In this document: positions 46,252-57,500 of the stretch, in pieces
Position numbering within the stretch: position 1 is the first letter of the stretch
How the letters are laid out: each line of letters begins with the position of its first letter
Assembly (NCBI GenBank): GCA_934047225.1
Contig: OW204000.1
Span: 10,062,001 to 10,126,000 of the forward strand
DNA length: 64,000 nt
Source of the DNA: Ypsolopha sequella
Taxonomy: Eukaryota; Arthropoda; Insecta; Lepidoptera; Ypsolophidae
Direction of reading: 5' to 3'
Notes under the pieces: model-generated
Database searches by the model: none
Told to the model about the DNA's origin: nothing
Seen by the model: the letters and a program-made list of their open reading frames with translations, nothing else
Translations under genes and position numbers: made by a program

Positions 46252-46516
46252 AACGTGTAACAGAAAGGTGTATGTAACCATATTGAAGAGCTTATTCAGT
46301 CAATGGTATAGAACTTTTACTATGGAGACAACCATGGAATCTCAAAAAAAAAACTGCCCTTCCATACATTTCGGATGAGCGGCATTGCATTTTTCTATGA
46401 AACAGTAAATATTTTTTTCGAGGTACAGGGTTTGTTCCATAGTAAAAGTTGTTCTATACCATTGACTGAATAAGCTCTTCAAATATGGTTACACATTTCT
46501 GTTACACGTTGTATAC
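46252..46516. repeat. MITE, ACGTGTAACAGAAAGGTG family (copy 2)
   Basis: Directly abuts the previous MITE at TATATACAACGTG; same ends and body as 43548-43797. Confidence 0.8.
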
Positions 46517-46792
46517 AGGATACCGCGTTGAGATCGGTCAGTATGGAGAAAATCTAAACTATAGGTAGGTGATAGCGAATTTTGTCCTAAAGACTCGTCA
46601 TCGATTTTGGAGGAAATAAAAATTGCAATCACATATTTTTGATAATGTTAGCCGGGAATCGAACATGCTCATTTTGCAAACAAAGACATTCTGTATTATG
46701 CCATCCATAGAAATTAAAATAAATTATTGTTCTGTGATGCCATTATTCAGAGAGCAAGTATGTGTTGCTATACTCTATTTTTTTTTTGTATT

Positions 46793-46935
46793 AAAGTACT
46801 GAGCCTGAATACGACACTCTCATTGGGTCATTCAAATGAATAGGCTTTCATGGAGACGCACCAGCTTGAATGGACAATAATACGAAACGAAAATGAACCA
46901 ATGATCGTGTCGTATTTAGCCTCAGTACTTTATAG
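46793..46935. repeat. Inverted-repeat MITE
   Basis: AAAGTACTGAGCCTGAATAC is inverted as GTATTTAGCCTCAGTACTTT, and ATTGGGTCATT as AATGAACCAAT. Confidence 0.75.
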
Positions 46936-46976
46936 TAAAAACAAATGGAAAATTGTTAGTGGTTAATGTTGTCAAT

Positions 46977-47118
46977 TCGGTGTAACACGACTTAATTTAT
47001 TTGATAGGACTAACCTTATTTCAAGCGTCCTGTCTTTGTCTTTTCGATACAGAAAGAAAAAGCAGAACGCTTAAATTAAGTTTATTCCTGTCAAATAAGT
47101 TAAAACGAGTTACACCGA
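46977..47118. repeat. Palindromic MITE (copy 2)
   Basis: CGGTGTAACACGACTTAATT against its complement at the right end; relative of 1497-1637. Confidence 0.75.
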
Positions 47119-47208
47119 ATCGACACTATTATGTTCTGTGGTTAGCAGGGTCGTCTTAGGTAAAAAAAAAACATCGGTGTGGTGTGTTTGTTGGTCATTT
47201 TAAAATAT

Positions 47209-47845
47209 ACAGTGTGTCCCTCGTAAAAGTGCACACCCGAAAAGGGGTGAAACTAAACCTTATTTTATCGACAAAAAAATGTTTTTTTTTTTTTTTTTTA
47301 GAAAATCTTTGTTTTGTAAATTTACGTTTTAAAATTTATTTGCCTACCGTGGAGACTATGTATAAAATATGTCATAACTTTGGATCTACCGCGAGTAATG
47401 CAATGAAATAAAACTGTTATAATTATAATCCTTAAAAAATAGACGTCCCATACCAAATCAAAAACAAAACATAATCAACTACCATTACCATAAAAATAAT
47501 ATCCTAAAAGATTATTTCTTTAATTTTTCCGTCTTTTTTTTCAATAATAGTAAATTTTTTCAAAATAATGTCCCCGTTTCACTATACTTTTATTCCTATT
47601 TATCATTGCCTATTCCATTATCTTTCTAACAAAAAAAAATACAACATTCTATCATAAATACAATATTTTCTACGAGCGGTTAACCAAAGGCACTGCGCTC
47701 GCGTCCCATACAAATATACCCAGGTGGATAATTTTTTCAATATAAAAAAAAAAGTTAAAATAAAAAAAAACTTTGTTTTTGTCGGTATATTTAGATCTAG
47801 TTTCACCCACTTTCGGGTGTGCACTTTTACGAGGGACACACTGTA
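47209..47845. repeat. MITE, CAGTGTGTCCCTCGTAAAAG ends
   Basis: A 35-bp terminus beginning CAGTGTGTCCCTCGTAAAAG is inverted at the right, with TATA at both edges. Interior AT-rich. Confidence 0.8.
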
Positions 47846-47852
47846 TAAGATT

Positions 47853-48080
47853 CATCATCATCATCGTTTGGCCTTTATTTGATCCTGCTATTTTTTTCAA
47901 GTTGCGTTGTGAAATCCATTTTTTCACCTCTTGGGTGATGTTATGTAACTCGGAAGGCCTCTTGGAAAGCAGCGTGTTGGACATTCGTCCACTATCTGGG
48001 CCACGGTTTGCTTTGGTGTACCCCAGTCGCAGCTTGGTAAGCTTTTTGGGGCCCATTTGTGAAGGTGATAGTTACAAAAA
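47853..48080 (-). pseudogene. LINE reverse transcriptase 3' fragment
   Basis: On the minus strand a frame reads CDWGTPKQTV, then DECPTR, the C-terminal pattern of insect LINE ORF2 proteins. A frameshift follows, and the fragment ends in a GAT/ATG microsatellite, a common LINE 3' tail. Heavily 5' truncated. Confidence 0.65.
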
Positions 48081-48622
48081 ATTCGCTACCACTTTAGTTT
48101 AGCTGTTCCCCATACTGACCTATCTCAACGCGCTTACCTGTGCGGGTATTTTCCATTCGTCATGTAGAATTCGGCAAATTGTAAATTATATAATCGAAAA
48201 TCTTTTCCCAAAAAAATAGGTGTGATGACGAGCGGAGCGGAGCGAGGCGACCCTCAGTAATTCTAAAAGAATTACGACTAGGCAGATTGTAAAATGCTGA
48301 ATTCGACAGTATGACGATGACATCCATCGATATTACTTACTGTTCTTTCTGAAGAGCTACAAGAGTATTTTTTGCGCAAGTCCTATTTTTGTTTGTTTTC
48401 TCAGATGAGGAGCGGTGTCCTCCTTGAGTGACAACCACTTTGTTAAACTATCCGATTACTAATTTTACACGACATGTCTTCGCACCTTCTGACTTCTGGA
48501 GAACTGAAGAAACTAAAACGAATTGAAGAAAAGGAAATTTTCAAGCTAGAATTTATTAATCATTTGTGAAATGTGAAGTAATTTCTATCCTACACTTCAC
48601 TCACGTGAACTTTTTTTGTCTT
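48081..48622. other. Intergenic, nothing recognised
   Basis: A short GC-rich GAGCGGAGCGGAGCGAGGCG stretch at 48230-48250; no gene. Confidence 0.4.
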
Positions 48623-48626
48623 TTAA

Positions 48627-49034
48627 GAGGCTATGCGAATTTTATTTTTGTCACTGTCACTCCAAGCGGAAAATCGCGCAGTGCGAGAGGGGCGGATTCA
48701 GGGCAAAAGGGAAAAAAGTTGGTATATATTTTTATTAAAAAAACTAAAATAGCTAGCTAAATATCAAATCTCTAGATATTGTTGAAACACACCTAATAAA
48801 ATATGTTTGAGTTCTGTATATGGTTCCTATTCGTCAAACGAGGAGAAAAAGTGTGTTGGAAGACCTCATTTCAACAATTATTTCTATCGAGGAAAATTTA
48901 TCCAAACATGTTTTCCAATTTCAAAACCCTAGATTATATAGTCGAAATGCATATACCAGAAATTTATTAAAACTTTCCGTGTATTTCATGAAATACACAG
49001 AAAAGAAACATCCGTAATTTTTTCGCATATCGCC
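48627..49034 (+). repeat. TTAA-type MITE (GGCGATATGCG family)
   Basis: TTAA at 48623-48626 and 49035-49038; ends GAGGCTATGCGAATT and TTCGCATATCGCC. Body shared with 21822-22244, 57915-58340 and 62450-62844. Confidence 0.85.
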
Positions 49035-49078
49035 TTAAACAAAACTAACAGCTCCATTCATACTGAATGGGGCATTTA

Positions 49079-49260
49079 AGAGCCGTTCAGCAGGCGCATT
49101 GTAAAAAATCCGCCTTTTTGGAATTAATCAAAACTGAGCACTGAAATTCAAAATTTACGAAATAAATAAATTATCCAACAATACCTATGTATTTTGTGGA
49201 CTGTCATCGCAAAGTTTCCAATGGTTTCTCTAAATAAAAATTTTATAAATAGTATTTTAT
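49079..49260. repeat. Partial AGCGGTTT-family MITE
   Basis: AGAGCCGTTCAGCAGGCGCA and ATCCGCCTTTTTGGAATTAA match the left end of the family; no matching right end. Confidence 0.55.
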
Positions 49261-50559
49261 AATTACTTATTTGTGATAAATGACCCAATTAAATTTTATT
49301 TAAAACTTGTACCTTTTGGACTTGGCAATCACAGAGCATGAGGATATACCTATTTACTTCACTGTGAAATTACTTTTAGCCGTGGAGCAGATAAAGAAAT
49401 TGTCAAAATTTTGATGAAATCAATTTCTCATCACGTGATACCATGTGATTGCCTAGATCCACTATTGCCAGACTAGCAACGGTCCCCGCGTTCCGAAATA
49501 GAATTATTTCGCTAAAATCGATTACGAATGAATGAGGTGAATGGCTAATAATCCATGAGTGAAGCAAATGCGTTCATTCATTCGTATGACTTTCATGGCT
49601 CATGCGACGGAGGTGAGGCGATGTGAGCGTTGAACGGAATGGAATGTCAAAAATTGTTTTCGCTCCATTATTTCAGCAGTTCAAATCAGACAAACCATAG
49701 TATATGTTTTATTCGGCCATGAGAGAAACAAATAAAAAGTCGTGTGGAACTTTTCGTCGAAAAGGAAGAATTTATATGTATATATATTTTTTCGTCGCTA
49801 TCTGAGTCTACGTTAAAGAACAGTGCTACAAACTCTTCTTGTTCCATCACGAATCACGGCACTTCGACGAAATAAAATCAAATAATCGTATTGTATTCTG
49901 TGATAAGAGGTTATGGTTAAGATGTATCTTTTTTAATGCGGTCCGAATCATAAGCTATCTTTCACATCGTTTGCTAGCTCACAAATTACGGACCAGTCAT
50001 CGCTCACACTTTAATTCATTCATAGCTTTTATCTATGTAATTCTATTACGGACCGCAGGGCTAGTAAGTTTGAAATAAAATTTAATTCAGTCACAAAATT
50101 CACAAAAAATCTTAAAATATAAAATATGATTAAGACATTTATATTTTCCTGTGTAGTTTTAAGACAACTATCGAGTAATTTGCTACCTTCATAATCAAAG
50201 ATGAACAATAAAAGGTCTGACTTGGCTCTTCTCGGGATCTCGAAAATTTTACGGCAGCGCGGCGACTTGGCGTAATTTTTTTATTAAACAAGAATGTTTT
50301 TTAGGATTATTTTTAAGTTTTTTATTCTGTTTACGAAACAAAGCAATTTCATATTAACATTGCCTAACTATTCCATTTTTGATCATATATAGCACATATT
50401 CCACTCACAGGATGGCTAGAAGAGATTTCTTTGTAGAAATCAAACAAGCTTTTCCCATTTATTTAGTTTATATTATATTTTAATATATATATTACAGTTT
50501 CATGTACAATAATCCCACTATTTTTTGTTTTAATGTTTTATTTCATGTAAAGTAACGTT
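49261..50559. other. Intergenic, nothing recognised
   Basis: No supported gene. Weak inverted matches around 49525-49600 (GAATGAATGAGG, CATTCATTCG) only. Confidence 0.35.
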
Positions 50560-50700
50560 TTCACTATTAAAAAGTTATCAAATCTCATGTAGAGCCAAGC
50601 CCCTAACACTGCAAGGCCAACATCTACAAGCTCTAACTATAAACCCTACATCTTGGTACTATTATGGATTGGCCGTTTCGCCGCCGTCGCACATACACTC
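50560..50700 (+). repeat. Repeat shared with 54090-54250
   Basis: Shared blocks: TTTTCACTATTAAAAAGTTA, CTCATGTAGAGCCAAG and GCCGTCGCACA. Family unknown. Confidence 0.6.
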
Positions 50701-51221
50701 CCATGGACGTATTCTAAAAAAACAAGTAACTGGTCTTTAAAGTTATGTCAGGCAATAGTTCAATTAAACGGCCAATGTAATCATATTTTTTGACCAAGAT
50801 ATAGGGTTTGTGTGCAAATTCTAGCCTGCATACCAAATTTCAGCTTTATATGACTTTTGGAAGTTTGGAATAGAAATGTTTATATTATACAGAACTAGAC
50901 CACTTTTTATGAAGGATTGGAGGATGAAAGTTGATTTTGTTGTTTTTTGTTGGCTAATCCTGGCCCGCATACCAAGCTTTTTAGGACTTCGGGAAGTCCT
51001 ACGCTACGCTCGTGTTTTAAATCGTCCTCGTAATTTATTCCTTTTTGCCCTTGTAGCATAAACTACTATTTATAAAATATGAAGTTTGACAAGTTTAATT
51101 AAAACTAGAAGTACCAAACTTTTTAGGAACGAAACTCAAAGCAATTATGGATTTGCAGAAATAAATTTATCCTCGCAAAAGTTTATAAATATACGAATAT
51201 ATATTTTGATACCTACATATA

Positions 51222-51539
51222 TTAATTCATAACACTTTCAGAAGAATATGAATTTCTCATTTCATAATAAGTTTCTTTATATCCGTAGTTACAATATTGC
51301 ATTGAAGAGCAGGTTGTTGAATTCTGACTCATATTTCCTTCTGGATATGGTCTTTTCTCGTAGTCTAATTCCATGTAGTCTTGGCAGTAATTTTCAGAAC
51401 TGAAGCCAGGCTGGTTTTCTCCTTGAGTGTCATTCTTTCGGTTATTATCTTGTGTGGAGGAATCGCTTGTTGGAGAATTCCAACGTGGCGAAATAGAACA
51501 GCTCAGGGAACCACCGTGCTGGAAAGCAAAAGGCCAAGC
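51222..51539 (-). CDS. HLH54F: HLH54F exon 4 (residues 115-219, stop)
   Basis: Begins AWPFAF after a T-rich tract and TTGCAG, matching the HP[L/V]NL-xWPF junction of TCF21 proteins. TAA is at 51222-51224. The rest is low-complexity Ser/Tyr/Asn sequence. Confidence 0.92.
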   Translation of the reverse strand, partial: AWPFAFQHGGSLSCSISPRWNSPTSDSSTQDNNRKNDTQGENQPGFSSENYCQDYMELDYEKRPYPEGNMSQNSTTCSSMQYCNYGYKETYYEMRNSYSSESVMN

Positions 51540-54500
51540 CTGCAAAAAAAAATTTGTTAAAGAAATTAATTATTTTTTCATTCCTTGCTTACTTTATTCC
51601 TTTCCATAGTAATAAAAAAAAGTGGTATTAAGTAGTTTGGAAAAATAAGGACACACGGGGCAACAGTTTATGAATGAAAAAGCTCAAGTCATATTTTATT
51701 TACATTTTCTACAATGAAGACCTCCCATCTAGGTTTGATACAAATGCAAAGGGCTTTATTTATTGTTACAACATATTCGACCGCAGTTTTTATGTCCAAA
51801 CAAGTGTGATGGTTTTTCGGGAACATGTGTTGGCCTCTTTGGGTAACTTTGGAAACACAGCGATAGCTTTTTTGTGATGTAAATATTTGGAATTTCAGAT
51901 AAATATTGCAATAATAAGAAAAATAACCGGCCAAGTGCAAGTCGGACTCACGCATAAAGGGTTCCGTACCACCACACAATACGGGTACGGAACTCTAAAA
52001 AGATGGTAAATAATTGCACTTGCAGTTATGACCGACCAACTTAACTTGACACTTACTATCGATTCAAATCTGTGTATTTAAAGGGTCTAATTGAGTTGAT
52101 TATAAATAACTTCCGAAATAATTAAATATTGGTTATTTTCAGATTTTTTCCCATACGTGTGCTATAAAACCTACCTGTAAACGAAATTTCAAGTTTCTCA
52201 GTCAACTGGAAGTGCCCTATAGGTTTTCATAGTGAGCAAATTTGTATGAAATTGATTATGTAAAGTGCAATAACTTTTTTCTCGTCGAATTAGAAGAGTG
52301 ATTTTTTACAGCACCACGGGGCCATAGACTATCAGTCTTATCAGTTTGAACTTAATATCTTACACGGGGCCCGAGCAAGAGTCTTGACAGACGGACAACA
52401 AAGTAAACCTAAAGGTTTCCGTTTTTTTATTTTTAGGTACGGAACCCTATTTAGCGATTTTTCAACGTTTTTCAAGAAGAAAAGTGCATCGAAATAGGTG
52501 TATTGTCCTTAATATTCTAGGCAAACCAAAAATCGGGAAAAGGTAACACAATCATTATCATCATTCGAAGAAAAGAAAAGTAATTATCTAGCGTACATTT
52601 TTGGGAAATTGGTTTTGGAAATTACCAAAAAGATCGTAACAAAACATTTCGACAAGACAAAGGAAGCGTACAGTCAGAGAAACAATAAAGTGGAGCATCT
52701 CTTTAACGTCCGGAGATAAATTTTATTTATAATCAAGAACAGCTGCAAACTTTTGGTCAGCGCGCGCGCCTTCAGAGTCTGGAAGAGGACGTAAAACTAC
52801 GTGTTTGTTGTTCTAACCTTTTTGTTTCCAGTCTTTTTTAGTATTTCTGTTGTTTTACATGTGTTTACGTTACAATGCTTACAACGGAAGGGTTGGAAAA
52901 GTGACTGTTATTTCATAAGGAACAAAAAATTATTTTATATTAAGTAACTCTTATTTCAAATAGGGACAAAAATATTTGTATAGTACGAGTAAGTGGCAAA
53001 TATGTTTGCAGCTGATTTCTTCTAAGTTTGAAGTTGTAAATAAAGTTACAATTTAATTGAAATAAAACTCTATCTTAGTAGTTGGTACAAATTTGTTAAA
53101 TGCCAAGATAAACCATGCCTAATTTATGCTTTTTAAACAACGCGTTCAGAATTTTTAAATCCCTACATCGATCTTCGGAGAAGGAGTCTTCAACTTAATC
53201 CGCCGATGACAGCTTTTGTAGGTTTGCAGATCAGGAATAGTGTAATCTGCAGAGCAGTTATAAAACCTAATGCTTTGTAATAAGAGTGGTTTTTGATGAC
53301 ATCAGTAAGTGCACACAGTTAGTCAAAATCTGGCAAAAGCAATTCGTTTGATTCATTGCAATGCGGCGTTTGGAACGTGCCGAGCGGTTAGGATTGAATT
53401 AGGAGATGACAACTGTGACAGGAAATAAATTGTGAACAATTATCTCTGAAGGAACCTTGAGTTTTATTTTGCTGAAAACTGATACATTGAACTGATAAAT
53501 GATCAAGCAAGATGCAAGCAACAATGTTTCGCAAAGCAATAACAGGAGATGAGTCGGACTTGGTAGTTATAAAAGTTGATGAAAACCCCCGCAGATGCAT
53601 ATAGACTGCATAGGTGGATTTATAGGGAAAATTTATTGCCTACCAAAAATAGTTAAATCATTCATAAATATTTGGTATTTCAGATAAATAATTAGAAAAA
53701 TAACCGGCCAAGTGCGAGTCGGACTCGCGCACAAAAGGTTCCGTACCACCACACAATACAGGTGTGGAACGCTAAAAACATGATAAATTACAACAATATA
53801 AGGGACACTTATTTATATAGGCAAATTCATATTGTAGACTTGGTAAGTGGTCAGGACCACGGACCACCTTTTTTGCAGAATAAAAAAAAATGTGTGCCCT
53901 ATACTAACTTACCCAGTCAATGTAGCCGATCCTGAGGGTTTTAATTTTAGTTTTAGTACTATCAAATCTAAATTTTAATCATTGCAAAATAGGTTATAAG
54001 TCATAAGAACATAACCTAAATTACTTTGGAAAAATTCAAGTTTTGACTGCACCCTGGATAATATAGTACTAGTAAAACATTTCATGTAAAGTAGGTTGCC
54101 GAAATTCATAACACTTTCACTGTTAAAAAGTTACGAGATCTCATGTAGAGCCAAGACCCTAACTCTACAAGCCCTAAATCTACAAACCCTACACCTTGCT
54201 CAAAAAGTAAGGCTTGGCCGATTCGCGGCCGTCGCACACATGGACTTATTAAGAAACTACATACAATATTTCCATGAAATGGCGCTGATTGAATAGAACA
54301 TAAGTAATATTTTATCAGAAGTAAGGGATGTATAGTAGGTCATTTCATAACAAAAGTGGATCATAATTGAAAATTGTGTTTATCCAAAAACGGAATAAAA
54401 ATTTCTGGTTATTAATAATTAGTCAAAAGGATCAAGGATCGTAGCAGATGGAAGTCTGTAGTCTATGCCTACCCCTCTGGATGACAGGCGTGAGTTATTA

Positions 54501-57500
54501 AAGCTTTAATTAGCAATTAAAGAATTTCTTTCCGTTTTGACAACCTACAGTTAAATCAATTGATAAATTCTGTTTATACAAAAACAAAACGCGAATATCA
54601 AGTAGGTAATTCAAAATAGGCATGTATTTATATATGTAACCTATTAGTATGTAGTATATAGGATGGGATTTGGTCGGCCGCCTGGATTCGTGCTGGGGGC
54701 TCGGTTGGTGATCATAGGGGCTATTATGTATCTTTAGTTGCCATTTGAACTGGGTGCCTATCATCAAAAACATAGATACACTATCGAATTCCGATTGTCT
54801 AAGGATATGTTCGCACGAAGTGACGACACAGTTCGTAAATAATTCAATACCCACTAATAGCAATTTTGAAAGTTCCATTTTAGCTATGTTTTTGATGATA
54901 GGCACCTAGTCCAGTTGGCAACTAAAGATACAGAATAGAGGGGCTGGTCCCTGGCCGGGTCTCTCTCCGGTATGGGTTCGGGCGGTTGATTGGATTTCAC
55001 CTTGTACAATATATATTTTACCTTTTATTTTAATCGTATATTGCTACATAAAATAAATAATACCTTTAAACTAGTTCATGTACATTTATTATTTTATTAC
55101 ATTTATTTTTATAAGATTAAATTTTGACTTGTGAAACGTGTATTATATATATCTACTTTGCAGAATAAACTATTTGAATTTGAATTTGAAATGTCAAAAA
55201 AAATATTATTTAAAGTTATAGTAATTTATTCAAAAACAAAACACAAACATATCCGATAACAATAGTAATTTGCGCAACCGTGACATAATGACATTGGGAC
55301 ACGAACGAAGCGAGTTTCGTAATAGACTTGCACGAGTGTTCCAATGTCCAGTTGCACACAATGCTATATCTACGACCATCAAAAACAATTTCACAAAAAT
55401 TAGATAACAGATACAGATAAAATATATATAATAGATACTCGTCATGATACCAGAACCTCCATTTGTATATAGACGTCTGAGGCCAATCAGAAGCTAGAAG
55501 AGTAAAGAGGGCGTGGCTTACGAAATGAAGACAGACTGTTATCGCTTGTGATTGGTTCTCTAGCGGTGTTATAATAAATTTGGACAATATCAGCGCAGAA
55601 TAGCGGTGGGCATCGGTCAAACAATGTAAAACCCGGTAACATTATCTCGAGACCTGGCGTCGATGACGTCACGTCGCGTCGGCGCTCAGATATGGTGCGC
55701 AAAACAAGCATCCGTGGCGAGCGCGGGGAGGTGAAAGGAGAACGGGGCGGGTGGTTCGCATTCCAGCGAGGTCTCGAGATAATGTGACCGGGTTGTAGGT
55801 ACTTTTAAACCGCTTTTGATATTGTAACTACCCTATGGCAGTATGAGAGGAAATATATATTTTTTATATATCATTGACTAACCAATACTATCTATAAGTA
55901 CATAATAGGGTTCCGTTTGGAACCTTTCGGATACGGAACCCTAAAATGTGTCATTAAAATTTTCGAAAATGTTGTTTTTCTTTGTAAATTTTACTTTAGT
56001 TGTTTATTTATTAATAAAATATAGCTAGACAATATAGCCGATTCTGAAAGGTTGAATTTTAGTTTTAATGCTGTCAAAACTAAATTTTTTTCATCGCAAA
56101 AAAATCCTTAAGCGTTAAACTTAGAAAATACAAAATACAAAAATATTTATTTCGGTAAAAAAACACATTTTAACAAAAACATTGTTGAGGCCTTCTTGTA
56201 AGTATAAAAATACTTGTAACAGAAGACCCCACTCTTCCATAGCCATAAATTATTGAAATTTATACCAAAACAAATAATTGTAATAAACTTTATAACAAAA
56301 ATTAAAATATTTATAGATGACAATTAAAGTTAAATGCACGGTCTTATTCGTGAGTGTGTGTAAATGTGTGCATAAGTGTGAAGCTAAATTACTTTGGAAA
56401 AACTCAAGTTTTGACAGCACTAAACCTAAAATCTTTAGAATCGGCTTTATTTAGCATAATACCTACGTAAAAATGTTGACTAAATATTTATGTATTTTCG
56501 TATTTTAATTGTTGTACAAGCTACGTTCAAGTTTTCAGTTTTACGTAAACTTACTAATTTCCGGTATTGCACGTACAGTTTAAATTACCAATATTTTACC
56601 ATCTTTAACGTCAAAAAGGACAGCGTAAAAGAAATTTCCCTGGAGATGATCACACCCAGATATAGGGCCTTGAAAACTTTATAGGTCATACATAACTAGA
56701 AAACTCCCGTTCACAGTATACTGCACGAGCATTGGCGGTTAGCATTATTTTCTTTACTGTATGATGAGGTAATATTTTGATCCAGAACTCCCGGTCTAGA
56801 TGAGAAAAGCAGAATAAACGCTGCAAAAAGGATGGTAATCTTGTAAGGAAAAAAAGACTTCCTTCTTTCTACTATGCAATACTTTCCGCAATACCTACGC
56901 AATACAATAACTGTCTGTACGTATATATACCTACATACCAACGTATCAGTGCTCGATCGGTAATCTTCGAGTGTCTGAGGCCAAAACTACTATTTTTACA
57001 ATTTTTGTCTGTCTGTCTGTTATGTATGTAAATTCCGTTACAACTTGAGAACTAAGTGGATTTGGATGCGGTTATCGTTATTATCATCGTAGTGACCCTG
57101 TTCAACAAATAGGCAAAAGGGGCGTTGATAAAATAACCGCCAAGCCAAAAACTGATTTTGAAAGACTTCCAGACGAGCGAAGCCACGGGCAAAAGCTAGT
57201 TATTTATGAAAGTAAACGTACAATTTCTTCGAAAGCAAACAGGGTTAGAGGGCGTCCATAAATTACGTAACACATTTTTGGCTGAGTTTTGACCCCCCAC
57301 CCCTTCTATATAGTAACATCTTGGTGACATTCTTCTTAACCCCCGAACCATAATGTCACATTACTTTTATCATATTATGTAAGTATTTATTAAATCGCAA
57401 ATTGTCACGTGACATTTCTTCAGACGGGACTCTCTTCGTGACCTAAAGTGACACTCGATGACCACACCCCCCCTCCCCTAATAGCGTCACGTAATTTATG

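Noticed and set aside
47670..48056. 128-codon minus-strand frame as a gene
   Set aside because: It overlaps the LINE fragment in the wrong frame; the frame carrying the reverse-transcriptase pattern is a different, broken one.
55216..55620. 134-codon minus-strand frame
   Set aside because: It lies wholly in a repeat also present at 38370-38835, where the frame is not kept.
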